A stretch of DNA of 64,000 bases from assembly GCA_963931865.1 (NCBI GenBank), contig OZ007513.1, positions 9,529,412 through 9,593,411 on the forward strand, written 5' to 3'. Positions 13,701 through 28,700 of the stretch are shown here, one piece after another. Both the position numbers and the translations under genes were made by a program. Within the stretch, counting starts at the first letter, position 1, and every line of letters begins with the position of its first letter. The DNA comes from Axinella damicornis. Taxonomy: Eukaryota > Porifera > Demospongiae > Axinellida > Axinellidae. The notes beneath the pieces were generated by a model. That model was given only the letters and a program-made list of their open reading frames with translations, had not been told where the DNA came from and did not search any database.

Positions 13701-16700
13701 ATGTATTTTACTGGACAGCCTGTGACAGGTGCTTCACAAGTCCACTAGTATTATTCGTCTTTTGGGAGTTGCAACCGAAATTTCCGGTGTATAACAGCTG
13801 TGTTGTCTGCTTGATGTAAGCCAGTATCCGTACTCACATCCACCACATAACTGCAAAGGAAGAGAATGCTGAAATTTGGATTCCATGATGCTATCCTAGA
13901 ATAATTCACCAACGTAGCAGGGGCCGAAATCAACATCGTGGCAGGCTTCTAGATCGTATAGTGCTGCACACTTCTCAAAGGCGATGCTTCAATGGTCATC
14001 AGTGTAGCACAAATTGAGCTTGCACGTCCACCAGGAGCCCATAACGAGATGGGGCATCCAACTAGCATAACCAGCAGGCACAGAGTAGCAGCACACAACA
14101 CTCCTTATACAGAGTTTGAATTGCTGTGTACATGTATGGCTGTGTACGTGTACAGCTGTGTGTAGGTGGGCAGGTGTTGTGTACGCTATCGTGGATGACT
14201 GCTACGGTTAGTTTTTCACAGGTCTGCGAGCCCTCACAAGCTTCTTAACAAAGCAGGTGAGAGTTGTAGCCCTTCCGTATAAGGTGCGTTGTGTGACAGC
14301 TAACTTGCAACAGGTGGGACCCTAACAAGTACGGTAGTTTGACGCTCCTTTGCGGTGCTTATAAGCTCCTGCTCATCTTCCAGCATAAGCAGAGTGCACA
14401 CAACTGAAGTGTCACTGGCTCCCTCACTCAGCAACTTGGTTCATCATGTTGCTAGTCCATTGATTCTCCAACCAAGGTGCCTATACGCTTACATGTATAT
14501 GTAAAAGTGTAAAAAACGTATGGAGATGTAGGGATAGCAGAACAGCAAAGAGCAAGAAAACAAGCAGGGATGATGGCATAAAACAGTTCAGTATACAACC
14601 CCATGTAGCCTCGTTCCCAGGCCTGAGACGGCGAGGAGAAAAGGCTTGGTTTCCACTGTTTGTGCATGCGCTAAATCGTGGTGGAATTCCACCAGCAACG
14701 TCGACATGCACACTCGTGACATCGAAGTGGATAACGCGATCCGTACAGTTAACTATAGTAAGGCACGAGTGGCGTGCATTACAACAGCTATCGATCGTGC
14801 TCTCCTATGCCCTCAGGTGGCATGGCGCTCCTGAAGAGCTAGACCAGTGACCCGCGATTAAAAGATGGGATGTTTTCGTGTGGCTACAGTCGCACCAACT
14901 GGGCCGAGCCAGTATGCTACCAGACTCTTCCGTTTGTTTTGAATAACGAATGTCGGGTAAGTCTGTTGCTGGTGGCAGTGCAATTGTGGTTGTGTCATCC
15001 CTCATCTTGCGATGGAGGACCAGTTGTCATAAAGGCATAAGTTAATTGTATGCTGCCCGTTCTTGTGATTTCGAGAGATTTTGAAAGATTTTTTTTGCAT
15101 TAGCATATATAGCGTGTCTGCTCTATCCCTACATATAGACCCTACCGAGTCTATGATAAAATACTAGCTTTCCGTGCATATCACAGAAGAGCCACGACAC
15201 CCCTGTGTGGATCATCCGTGTCATATTTATATTTTAGCTACATAAATGGTAAATCTTACACTGTAACTTGCCCTGCAAGTACTGTATTGTGACATAATTT
15301 ACCTCCCTGACAGCACACAGAGGAGTACCATCACTACACACACGCCGTAGGCCCTGGGGTGTGGGATGCACTATATACCAGGCGTAAGTGGCTCTCATCA
15401 ATAAGAGGAAGATATTGGTGAACTTTGTTTCCAAGTAAAAGTGAACATCCATAGCTTTCACAAACTCCCTGCAAGACATAATCAAAACCAAATAGTGATG
15501 GATTGCATGTTGCATGTTTTAGTATTTCTGTAACAGTATTGTGAAGTGAGCAATAATTTCCCATAGTGGTTTCCCTGTATATCCAATCATCAAGGTGTGA
15601 CTGAAAGGGTGGTGCTGATTGGCTACTTCTGGGCTTTCGGTTTTTATGCTGCAAAGTATAATTATTACCTAAATGTGAGGACAATAATATTATTGCATGC
15701 ACTTTTGTGCAGTATTTCCTTCAGTTTTGGCATGGAAAATACCTGGTTTGCAGTGCCACCCAATGGCAGTAATAATGCAACAACATGCATAATGACAAGT
15801 ACACATGTACCTGAGGTGTGAAAGCAGCTGCACATTGTCCCAGGATGTGAAAGAGTCAACCAGCCCCTCAGGATGAAATGCTAGTTCTTGAGGAAGCTGC
15901 AGCGACACAACAACTTTGGTGCCTCTTTCCAGTTCTTCTATCAGTTCAGGAGTGAGGCTCAGATTTTGGCATTTCTAATCAGCAAAGCAAAACATCATAG
16001 TGGCTACTTGGGTGAACAACAGCAAACATTTCCATCACCAAAAAAGTGCCAAGTGGAAGCTGCTGGTTCAAACTCTTTGGGGGTCTTAAATTATCCCCAC
16101 AAGTACAGCACATTTTGGGTCCTCAAATATCAGTCCGCAGAGTTAATGGCATCCGCATGCACCTGCATAAACCGTCTCATAAGGCATTTATCTATCCCAC
16201 AAAATTTTGGAGAGTGCATGACCATGGCTTTTAGTAGTAATAATTATCCTTATAGCAAGAAGCGGCAAATGCATTTGATCACTGGTTGGTAGCTATTGGG
16301 CCGTTCGTTCAGCTGAAAACAGTACCCTGTTATGCTGAGGATCATTGCTCCCACTTACTTTGATGCAGATGTGTGGAGACTAATAGTAACTGACAACAGT
16401 AGCATTATTTCCAGTAAGCCTAGCACAAAGGCAAGGTACTATTTGATCGACTTCTAACGATTTTGTGTCTGCCCAAAACAGCTGCCAAACCTGGCACTTC
16501 AGTACATTACTGCAAAGTCAGAACCCACAGTGTGTAACCCTTATGTTTGGAGTAACATGACTTGCTAAGTATCTGTGGTGAAATCTTGACTCCGTCATGG
16601 TGCTCACATAAGCGTGGTGTACAACAGCTTTCTCTTCACATGTCTCGCATGCTCTTGTCTCCTTCACTGTGTCTACACAAGTCCGGCACAAACTCATTAC

Positions 16701-19700
16701 CCAGATGTACCGATAACTGATAGCGAAGAGCAATGGCAATGTGTCCCACACTAATGCCAGATCGTGATAAAAGCTTGGAGGTTTCGCACGTGACTACAGT
16801 AGTCCTGCCGACTTACCTCCTAACTTCAGTTAGTTGCAGACATGCAGATTGACTGACACATGGAGAAATCCTAATGCATTGATACAGGGGGAAATCTCAC
16901 TAAGAATGCATGCTCAAGACACTGATCATACCTCGAGTAGTTCCCACATGGTGCTAGCATCGGTCATAGCTCCTCTAGCACAATGGCACTTCAGGGCCAC
17001 AGAAACTGTGGAAGAAAATTAGCCTGAGTAGTGTTCCCAATACTGAGAAGTACCACAGGGACTGATTAACAGGCACTTAGTACACGAAGCGGCAAGAAAA
17101 TATGTTGTAGTTCTTGAGTGGGTGGATTCAAGGCTTGTGGAAATACATAAATAGGAACCTTCCTTCTGTATGACCCATTCCATTTTGAATAAAATTTGTC
17201 AAGTAGCTAAAGGCAGAGCTCAGGCTAGACGTTGGCATAGAGAGCTGCGTTACAGGGCGGATTGGTGCGGAAACAATAAGGGAGAAATAGCTGAAATGAG
17301 CTACTTTTGTAGAAATGAATTCTGACACCTTCCTGGCCCATTTCCCACATCTGCACACTATATGACTGAGGAGCATGGGATTGAGGCAATGTATATGTGT
17401 ATGTGTGTGAGTGTGTGTGTGTGAGTTGATGTGTGTGTTTGTGAGTACATGTGCGTGGCATGTTTTTCTAGTGGATGCCATCAAGTTGTGCATTCAGGCA
17501 TTTTCTATAATTATGTATTGTGTGGAAAGATGATTATGTAGGATGGGGTTGTACACTGAACTGCTTTATGCCATCATCCCTGCTTGTTTTCTTACTTTTT
17601 TCTGTTCTGCTATCCCTACGTACATCTCCATACATTTTGAATGTATTTTACACTTTGAGTACATGATTATACATGGAAAACATGTGGAGCGGACATAACA
17701 ATACAGTGAGTGTGTGGAATTACTATTGTAAACAGAGAAAGCTAAAATGGCAGTGTAAGCTAACAAGCAGTATAAAGTTTGGTAGTGTGTCTCTTTGGGT
17801 GACAGCTGTAGCTTCACTTTCCACTAGTTGACATCAAACGAATTGTGAGAATGCGGGGCTAGTCTTACAAGCTATACATTACCCCTGCAACTCTTGATGT
17901 GATAGGGAAAGGATTGGAATTTTACAAGGGCCACTCCCCTCCCACAGTGGGATGCCTGGCCACCGTCCCTGGCCAGACATGGCCTTGGGCAAATAACTGA
18001 CTACCGTATATCTTCTAAACATTCAGCATTCCTAATTATTCGGCACCCCTTCACGCAAATGGGAAAAATTGTCTCTAATTTCGGCAAGGGAATTCCCAAT
18101 TATTAATCTCTAATTGTAATGCGTTTTCGGCTGCTTGCCATCCTGTCCGAGAGGCTTATACAAGCCCAGAGCTTGCCAGGAAAGAGATTGGTGAGTTCAG
18201 TGCTGCCTCAAGCGGTGAAACACGAGCCCTTAGAAGTCGACCAATCATGTTCGACGTACGTGCCACGTTGACCAGTTCGTCCAATTCAGGGTGAAAGCCC
18301 TGCGCTGAAGTACACTCGCAAACCTCCGAGTCTTGCCCTGACCCTGAGAGTCAACACAGATGAACAGAGAATGACGAGGACGCAACACGGGGTGAGTTCC
18401 AGGGGGTATTGATCGTACAGCCTGCGGCCGCACAGTTTGAGATCGTTCGCTTCGTACGCCGACAATTCCGATGCAGGTGCTAGTCGAAAGTATGGAGTGT
18501 CACAGTCTGTACAAAGAGGAAAGACGGCCTACCGGTATAGCTGCTCGATCTTGGGACTTGAATCTTGAGTGGAAAAAATCCGACCGACCGCGGGTAACAC
18601 TTCTAATTATTCGGCACTTCTGCATTTTGGTACAAATTTTACTTTTATTATTTCGGCAAGGCTTATGAATAATTAATAAAAAAGCCTGCCGAATTTTTAG
18701 AAGATATACTGTAATATGCACCTATGTTCATTTTATTGTAGACATTCAATTATTCTTCTTACTCATGCACGTACCTCTTACTATAAATATGAATGCAAAT
18801 CGCCAGGACCAGTCACATACATACATGCCATATAAGTGTCAACCCCATGCCATAACGATTGAGTGCCAAGGGTCACGTTATATCCAAGGGGACTTTACCA
18901 AAGTGGATGGCACTGCCGTGAGCTACTGCCATGGGGTCCAAATGTACAGTGCAAATGCTGATGACTTCCAACAACCCGGCGTTTTGATAAGAGAGTTACC
19001 CATCTTCGCGACCGTTGTGGCTACACCGAAATTATTACAGCATTCACAACTTCACCAGCACGGTGACTTTTGGCACGTAAGTGTCAGTGAACGACAGTGA
19101 TCACGGCTGTGTGGTCAGAATCTCTGTGGGGCCTTCGTAAGACTGTACTGCCAGCCAAGGTCAAGAGAGCGATCGAGCAATGGCGGCCTATACGGGAAGA
19201 CAAAAGTGCCCATAAGTCCACCACCAAAGTGAGTTTCAGCATAATTATTATGTGGTTGTGTCGGTGCATGATAGCGATCACAACGGTGTAGTCAGAATCT
19301 CTGTAGACCTTTCCTGTGTGCTGTGAGGTTTAGATTAGTTACGCGGCATACGTTTCCCCTTACAAGGAGTGTAATTTTTCCTCTGCCAGGAGTGTAACGA
19401 GGGGAAACTGCACTCCTGGTAGCCATTGCAAACCCTGGTTGCGACTCACCATAGCGAATGCCAAGCACTGTATAGCGCCAATTTTTGAGGGACAAAGTGT
19501 TCATGGATTGGCCTTTTACAAAATTTCACAGAAATAATTGAAAGTCCTGGTCAGCCACGCCCAGTCTGATACGGCCGCCGCCGCCGCGTGCAACTTCGTA
19601 GTTGTTGTAACACATTCGCGTGTTGAAACAAGTTCTAGGCCGAGTTTGGCAACCGAAACATGAGGCGATGGTTCGTGGGACGTGAGTACCACGTGTACCA

Positions 19701-22700
19701 AGACAGCTGGGATGCAAGTAGCTATCAGGGAACTGTTACCTACCATCAGTCGTGTGCCAAAGAAGATATTGAGTGTGTGCTCCAGGTTCTGCTGCGTGGC
19801 GGTACAATTAACTGTTGAGTGATAGCCTCTAGGCGGAAAAAATTTGCGAGCTGGCACAACAAAAGCACTTAGGCCACCATTGGCCGCCATTTGCATCTAC
19901 AGTTCCTGTAATGGGCTAGCACATTGGGCGGTGGCCATGCCCGAGTATTGGCAAAGATTTGCTCATGTATTCACCACTGATGAAAACCATGTACCTAGTT
20001 CCGCCAGTGAGTGCATTCATCAGGACTGGGCACTCAGGCAACACAGCCCATAACTGTATACCGTAGTCGCACATTATTAGGTGCATCTCACTTATGGGCA
20101 CATATTCACTGTTAGGTGCAGGTTCAACTCTCGTCCCAGGTAAGTGTTGCAGTCTTCTTCCAGAAACTCTGCCATTTTCGATCCTTCGGAGTGGAAAACA
20201 GCTATATTCGAATTGAAGCGCACTTCCTATTTGAGGAATGTCATTATTATTATATGTGTTACTAGGCGCATTTCGCTTATAGGCGCATATTTCCTTCCTG
20301 TGGAGTTATAGGCACATGCGCCTAATAACGCGCGACTACGGTATATGAAATCGGGCAAGTGGGAAAACTATTCAGACTGGATTAAACAAGCAGATTCTAG
20401 GCCGGCCACTGGTATAAATCAAAGCAAGCCACTCACGCACCAGAAATGGGCAGGCCGCCACCCACCAGCAACTGATGGTACTTGAGGCATGTATCTTATT
20501 CACCAGCAATTAAGCAAGCTAACCACCCATCAGCCACCAGAGACCCTTAGGCCAGTGATCCACTGGTGGCAACCCAGCACACAAACCAGTCATTCACAAT
20601 TGGCGGTAATCACACCTGCCGAGCATTCTCCAGCAACTAGTGAATGGCATACTTGAGAGTCGGATTTACTCTTCCTTTGCATGATTATTATTATTATCCA
20701 ACCAATTACATAGGCAAGCCGAGTATTTCTCACTCTAGCAAAAAGTAAGGTAAGGTGTTTAAATTTTACCTCCTGGCCCTTTCAGCCAATGGCTGATCTC
20801 CCAAGGGATGGAGGGGTAAAGAAATCACTTCACCAGTGATGAAACCAGGGACTATTGGTCCACAGTCAAATGCTTTAACCACTTGGCTACAGTGGCGTAG
20901 CCAAGAATATTGAATTGGTAGGGCACTGTTTATGCACGCTGCTGAAGGCAGTGCATAGAGGCGCGGAGTGTCAATCAGTCCACGCGAAGTGCGGAAAAAA
21001 TTGTTTCACCTTAACTTTATCAGGATGGGCTCTCGTGGCACCTTCGCGCTTTGCACTTCAAGTTCCATATGTACCAGGATTGATGCTGCAGAGAGACGTT
21101 TTGTCCGGTGAAGGGGGGGCCTGAACTGGTGTCAAGTGAAAATAGGCACCCCCGAAAATGGGCATCCCAGATGCCGCAATTAAATACAGGCATCCCGATG
21201 CCCATATTTACGGTGAATATGGGCATCCTGGAGTCGCATATCAGCTGGTGGACCGCTGGGACGAGTCCCTCCGGATGTCTCTTCATAACTGACACGAGGT
21301 TTTTTTTATACTGGCTGCTCATCATCATCTGACTGATTATCATCAGAACCAGACTCACTGTCACTCTACGTCGCTCCGTTATACTACAGTGACCGTATAT
21401 CCTAGGAAATTTCGTCGCCGTGACAATTTGTCCTAGCGGCGAAATTTCCTGTGACACCGGCCATCGCCTTGCACCGGAGCTACTGTTTCCGTACGTTTGT
21501 TGTTTGCCTGGCTCGGTGGCATTCACACTGGCTGGGTACTCTGCACTTTAATACATGTAAGTTGCCATTCTGATTGCCCGGGCCTAGCCTAATATTGGTA
21601 GGGCCTTGCCCTACCAGGCCCGGGCTTGGCTACACCACTGATGGTAGGGCTCCAGTTGGTAGGGCACTTGCACCAGTTGGTAGGGCCTAGGCCCTACCAG
21701 GCCCTACCTTAGATCCGCCACTGCTTGGCTAAAAGTCACTCACAAACAGTCAAGCCTGCAGGCAAGCAGGGTATTCTGTTTGCACTTAGACGAGCGGGTT
21801 GCTTGCCAACAATCAGGCACCAATTAAGCCATTAATTTGCCAGTGACCAGTAGCCATCAGGCAAGCTCCAGCTACTAGCAGCAAACAGGCAAAACAGAAT
21901 GCCCTTTTTCCAGAGATAGTCTGGATGTGAACCCTTGTGCTATCAGGTGCAATCAAGCATCCCAATTCATTTTCTGCGACAACATTAGTTCACTGCTGAA
22001 TGCCTGACTCTAAAAACTCTTGCAGGATGTGCGCCAAACTATTCCCCAGTAACTGGTGGCACTCCAAACTGCAGCTAGAGCAAGTTACCACAATATGTGC
22101 ACTCATGCCCACAGGCAAGCAGAGTACCAACATTTGTAATCCGAGAATTGATTCTGCACTATCCACTGAATACTCAGCAGCTGCCAGCCATCCAGACCGC
22201 CAACCAATTAATCACCAGCAACTGGTAACAACAACAGCATAGTTATCATTCACGCCATCATGTGTGCGAGTAAGCCTGCAGGGAATTTAGCTGCCATTGG
22301 ATGGAATGGACAATTATGATTCACTACCCACCACATCAGTAGCTGATTCACTATCAATCAATGTTCAGTGAGCCAGAACTGGCACACTATTCCCAACAAA
22401 CTGGTCATGGCAACCATGAATGCAGCCACCAGCACACCCAGTAGCCCTTGGCTAGGCTCGGACAACCAACTGATTACTGGCACTCGATTACTACCACTAA
22501 CTGGTGGCCCTTGGGGCAGCAAACTATTCACCAACAGCTGGTGGCAATTATGCAGGCCCATGGAGTGATATCCACTCCCGTATCATGCATACCAGAGTAT
22601 TTCATAGCAACTGGTTAACCATGGGCCAGCACTAGCACCATGCATGTAGCACTATTCCCTGTTAGGAACAGTGGCACTTAGGACTGTTTTTCCATGTCTG

Positions 22701-25700
22701 GTGGCAACAGAGTATATCACCCCTGTGATGACCCGAGCTATTCCGCAGCCAAACAGATTCTTCACTAGCCAACATAGATCATTTGTGCATGTGACCGGTA
22801 CACACCACAATCAACACAGCAATGGCATAGGATGTTCCCAGCTACACCACATGATGCATGTGGCAGAGGTAGCATTGTTGTTACCGCACATCATCCGTCC
22901 TGTATATAGCCCAACCTGGGTGGAGGACCAATCCTCGAGGTACGCATGGCATTCATCACCAGTTGCGGGTGACTGTCCCAGGATTCAAATACAAGACTGT
23001 GTTTCAGATCAGTTTCAGTCACGCAGGTTATCCCTCTTAGCAACCAGACCAGCCAGCATGGCATATTACACATGTACTGGTCAGCGGCCAATGGCGCTGT
23101 AGGCTAGTGCTGTGATATTGCTCCTGGAATCAACACTGATTATTGAGGGTCGAATAATTGCCGATTATCCGATTATTGGTCAAAATTTGTGGAGGCATAA
23201 TATATGTATGTAGTGATGCTTCGTTGAGCTCAAAATACGTACATACCACCAAGTATTACAAACATACACAATGTAAGCTACAATGTGAGTTTCCTACGAT
23301 ATAATAGTACACCATGAATACACAATAGTATAGAAGTTTATATTGCATATCACCATTTTCTGTTCCCTTTATTGTGCTCGCTAACATACTTACAAGCAGA
23401 TTTCGATATCTTAATTTTACCACCAATTATTGGTCTAAGATCTTCATATTGATCAATTATTCAATTAATTGATTATTGGTCACAGCTCTACTGTAGGCAC
23501 ACCATGCACAAACAATATATACAGGTGGCAGGATACAGGCAGGTTGTGGAGAGGACAGCGAGAGGTGGGTGGGTACACACGAAGGGTGCAAACAGCATGG
23601 CAGCATCTGAGCTTAGCTGTGAATAGTCCTTGGTTGGAGCTGGGTGGGCCATTTCTCGGGTTTTAAGTGTAAAGGGGCCTAGAAAACAGTTCTCTCACTT
23701 TGTAGAGCCTCAAATTCCGGTGTTCAAGGCTGATTTTTCTGCTAGAGTGAGTTACCATTGCCCGAGCATCTTGACTGCATACTCATTAACAAGTGGGTGT
23801 GGACAGAGTCACGAATGTGGAAAGCATGGCTTGCGCAAATTGTTATGCCAATGGAGAAACCTTCCCTTAAAACAAATTAAGTTTGTCTCAAGTACATGAC
23901 TACCGTATATCTTCTAAAAATTTGGCATCCCTAATTATTCGGCACCCCTTCACGCAAACGGGAAAAATTGTCTCTAAGGGAATTCCCAAATATTTCAGAA
24001 TTTAATCTCTAATTGTAACACATTTTCAGCAGCTTGCCGTCCTGTCCGAAAGAGATGGCTTATACAAGGCAGTCAACGAGAGAGATAGGCCCCAAGCGGT
24101 GAAAGATCCAATCTGTCGCCAATGCACACGAGCGGTAGCTACCCCTGGAAGTCAACGGATCGCGTTCGATGTGCTACGTATACGTTGACCAGTTCGGTGG
24201 AACCCCTGCACTGAACTACATTTGCAAACATTCGAGTCTTGCCCTGACCCTGAGAGTCAACATAGATGAACAGAGTACGACACGGGGTGCGTATCGATCG
24301 TACAGCTAGCCACTAGCCTGCGGCACAGTTCGAGATCATTCGCTTCATCGCCGACACTGATTCCAACACAGGTATACTAGTCGAAAGTGTGGAGTGTCGA
24401 CATGTCAGACTCACAGTCTGTACCAAGAGGTAAGACTACAAAGTCTACATAGCTTGCCGTGATATAGCCGCTCAATCTAACCTGGGTAGCACTTCTAATT
24501 ATTCGACACTTTTGCATTTGGTACAAATTTTTCGATTTTACTTCCAATTATTTCGGCAAGGCTTATCAATAATTATTAAAAACCTGCCGAATTTTTAGAA
24601 GATATACGGTACTAGCACATCATCATGCACGTTTTTTATCTGGAAAATATTATAGGTCAAGTAAAAGAAGGAATTATGTTTGCATTACAGGGGTTTCTTC
24701 CTTGTCACTTCCTGTTTACATAATTATGTGGTCATGGCATCCCAACTTCATGACATTTATGAAGTATTCAAACGTTGATTTTTTCAGTTCTTCAAACCAT
24801 GAGATAATTTTCTTCCATTCCAGAAATAGCACAAAATTATAGGGAAATCACTGCAACTTACTGCATAGCATTACTGAGTAGATAGGCATCTTGCTCTTTT
24901 TGCGTCCACTGAAGGAGACGAACCCAACGCAAGCATCTTGCAACAGCTTAAAGACAGAAGTTTTTTCAGATTGAGGTGCACATTCAGCAATTTCAAAATC
25001 CTCCCTGTAAATAGGAAAGTTTCATTCTGTGTTTAGCATGTCCCACGTACAAGTATCTGTTTCCACATGCTATATGCCGGGACATTCTAGTTGGGTGCTT
25101 ATTCTATTACTTTCGATCATGATTAGTCTATCAAGGAATAGTTTCCACCCAAAAATATTACGGTCAGCTCTACAACTGCTTAAACCGACTGCCATCTAAG
25201 TATGGCTTTCTATTGCTACCTACGTCCTGTTTCAGTATCCTCAACCAGCTGAGTCATTTATCGACATAAGCTGATCCTTGGGTTGTGATTGACCATTCGT
25301 TTACGGCAGAGGAAAAGGCGAAAAAAGCCAAATACAGAAGTAATAACACATAGTGTGCTCTTGTTATGTGCTTTAGCAAGAATTGGCAAGTAAGAAAGAG
25401 TGTTATAGGAACAGGGCAGCATTTAGCCCTTTACCACCAAATGACGCCATATATGCCTTCGCAAAACTTTCAGCTTCATGATGGCACATGTGGCAATGTC
25501 CATGGACTTAGGTTCTGTGACAGAAGGAAAGATAGGACAGGGGAGGTGGGTGGGTGCACCCAAAGGGCGCAAACAGCATATGGCTGCATCTGGGCTTAGC
25601 CGTGAATAGCCCTTGGTTGGAGCTGGGTGGGCCATTTCGCGGGTTTTAAGTGTAAATGGGCCTAGAAAACAGTTCTCTCACCTTGTAGAGCCTCAAATTC

Positions 25701-28700
25701 CAGCGTTCAAGGCTGCTAGAGTAAGTTACCATTGCCCGAGCATCTTGATTGATGTGATCGCATAGTCTCGCGGGCCAGACGTTTGCGGCGCGTGGAGGGG
25801 AGGCGGCGCACAGGAAGGGGGGAAATAAACGTCTGGTCACTTTAGACAGGTTTCCATGGCATGGAGGAATTAAAAAAACGTGACGTCATATCAAGTGTCA
25901 CGAGGAAGGAAGTGTCTGCACTGCCGTTCTTCGAAGCTTCGACGTTGACCAGTGATCAGCAATAATTGGTTGCGTGTTGTTCGTGCCATTTGCTTACAAC
26001 TCTGAAGGCCGCAAATCTGTACTGTTCTCATTTGAATCTGTGCGGATCATGTGAGCAATACGGAAGGTGTCTGGCCCGGCCCGTAAGACTTAGTCTCGTG
26101 CCCAGCCCTTCACGCACGCCCCCACGGAGAAGGTCTGGTGTTTTGAGTGCGATTTCTTGTCACTAACACCTTTCCCATCTGGAATATTAGATGGCCAATG
26201 AAATCGAAGAGTGCACATGTAATTTACTACTACTTATTGTGGGTTACGTCACCGATCGATCGAGGAGTCATAAACAGCTCGTTTAAACAGCTCATAACAA
26301 GGACTTACTTCGCTGATGACACCCCTTCGTAGCTTCTAAGAACCTTTCAGCCATCTCCATCCTCGAAGAACAACAGGTTATGGCAATACCGGAATAACAA
26401 AGAAGTCCACCGCCCTTCTGTTAGCAGCCGATGTTTCGTGGGCTAGGGGACGTCGCTGACTGAAGGTATGGCTGCATGACAAATAGTACTGAAAGGAGCG
26501 TTTATCTTCAAATTTATCTGATAATTGCAGCCGGTGGGCGTGGATGTCTGGGCACGAGACTTCGTGATCGCATACTCGTTAAATTGTGTGGTCAGAGTCA
26601 TGAACATGGAAAGCATGGCTGTGTGCAGTATGAAAACTGATGAGAACCGTATGTTCTAATAAGCTTCAACACTGAGCTTCAGTCATGATACAAATATTTT
26701 CCTTGTATCCTATGCTTCACCAAAGGGCTGGAGTTGCTTTCTAAATGCTCTTCTAATCCCTTCATTTGAAGCTCATTAAATATGCACGTGATCTTTGACC
26801 TCTATTGACTCGAGGAAAGCCATGAAAGGCTGGCTGAGCAATCAATTTAGTGAATGACTAAGTACATCTAGCTTCTGTCCTACACTGAAAAGGGCTGAAA
26901 AAGGTGCTTCACGGAATTTTGGGTGAGTAGAGTCCACCGGTAGTCCAGTCCAGTAGTCCAGTCCAGCAAATATATAGAGACACCCAGACAGAAGCAGTTG
27001 CACAGAGTCATAGGCAATGTAAAGAGACCCCCAGCTGGTGTATTTCACAGTGTAGTATCTGTCTTGTCAATTTATGGAACGACATAATGTATACACATGA
27101 CAACCCAACTAGACAGTTACAGCAGACATTTGTTATCAGGACCATGTGGGGCTCACCCACTACAATATAAACATCACATCACAAAGAGAGGAGGGAATGC
27201 ATTGTCTTATGTACACACTTGTTACATGTTGCTTAGCAACCAAAACAGTCCCAATGTTGCCATGAACACCAGGTATAAATGTATTTGTAATTACATCCCT
27301 CATTCACGCTAATGAATGACATAATTATGAATACTGAGAGTTCCACACCTTGTCTGGCACCAGTATACTGCTGTATCAGTAGCTTAGCCTCGTTCCCACG
27401 TCAACCCCGTTTTTTTCTGTTCTTCGGTTTGCGTTGACTGTAATACACGGATGCGGAAGGGCAGTGAAAAACGCGGAAGGCCTGGTATCATTCATCACGT
27501 GAGTGACGTCAGGTGGATGCGAGGTGGACGAAGGGGGGAGGGGTCGTAGTCCGTAGTCATTTCAGCAGGTGCCCAAGGCTGTTCATCATCCAGTCGGCTC
27601 AATTCGAACACTCCGCAGCTAGTCGAGACTCTCAGACAATCTACACAACTTCGTCGGTGGTTTTTAAACTTATTTGCAGTTGGGCCACCCCCCCCCCCCC
27701 CCCCCCCCCCCCCCCACGTCCACCTGACATAAAGCACATGATGAATAATACCAGGCCTTCCCCATTTTTCGCCGGCCTTCCGCATCCGTGTATTACTGTC
27801 AATGCAAACCAAAGAACAGGGGTAGGCCTGGGAACAAGGCTAACAATAGCTTGCCACCCTGCCTCAATGAGATTCAACACTTGTTTGCACCAATATCTAG
27901 GAATGGTCCCCAAGAGAAATTATGAATACTATATGACAATAAACATGATGAGATTCTTGACATAATACAATCATCAGACCACAAACAGAGAAAAAAGGGG
28001 AGGAATGCACTCCTCATGCATAAACACGCTCATTACCTGTTGCCTAGCAATTCATATCATGTAGGGCTGGGGTAGCCTTGTTCCCCGTTTTTTTTCTTTC
28101 TGTTCTTTGGTTTGCATTGACGGATGCGGAAGAGCGGCGTGTCAGCATATTATTGTCGACGCAAACCGAAGAACAGAAAAAAGGGGTAGGCCTGGGAACG
28201 AGGCTAGGGCTGGGGTGTATCAGGATTAGAACACAATGCTGCTGTCGACAATTGCAGGAGAGGGAGTGGTGCAGATAAGTCTAATACCCAGTGCCATTTG
28301 CTGGCATGTTTTTACCCCATTACATAGTCTCGACCCAAAGGCTTGCATTTCGAATCAATGCAAATAAGGCGTCTTGTGGGCTGCTAATCAATAGCACAAG
28401 GTACATAGCCCTCGTGCAGGAGGCTGTAATACAGCCATTGACAATTGCATATATATATAGCTACACAACCTCAGGAACAAACATGAACTGAGTTGACAGG
28501 CTGAAGAAGACACATGGTGCTATACATGCAGCTACACACTGATCCAGCAATTCATGCACTCAGCCATCCTGTTGTATCACTAAAGCAGACAGCTGCACAC
28601 ATGATATTATCCATGTTGCACACTAATCCAGCACACTATACAATCAACAGGAGTGATCTAGATGGCTGTAACTTGAATGTCATGTGGTAGCCCTATCACT

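Larger units (their letters stand above)
20390..23100. repeat. Diffuse degenerate CCAGCAACTGGTGGCA motif region
   Basis: Outside the hAT-like element, variants of CACCAGCAACTG, AACTGGTGGCA and ACTATTC recur every 50-150 bases (for example 20465, 20550, 22047, 22215, 22500, 22540). They are not in regular tandem array. No coding frame is convincing here. It may be an eroded minisatellite. Confidence 0.5.

Noticed and set aside
16518..16751. Cys-rich minus-strand frame (SLCRTCVDTVKETRACETC) as a zinc-binding exon
   Set aside because: Lies between two exons that already join in phase and lacks matching splice sites.
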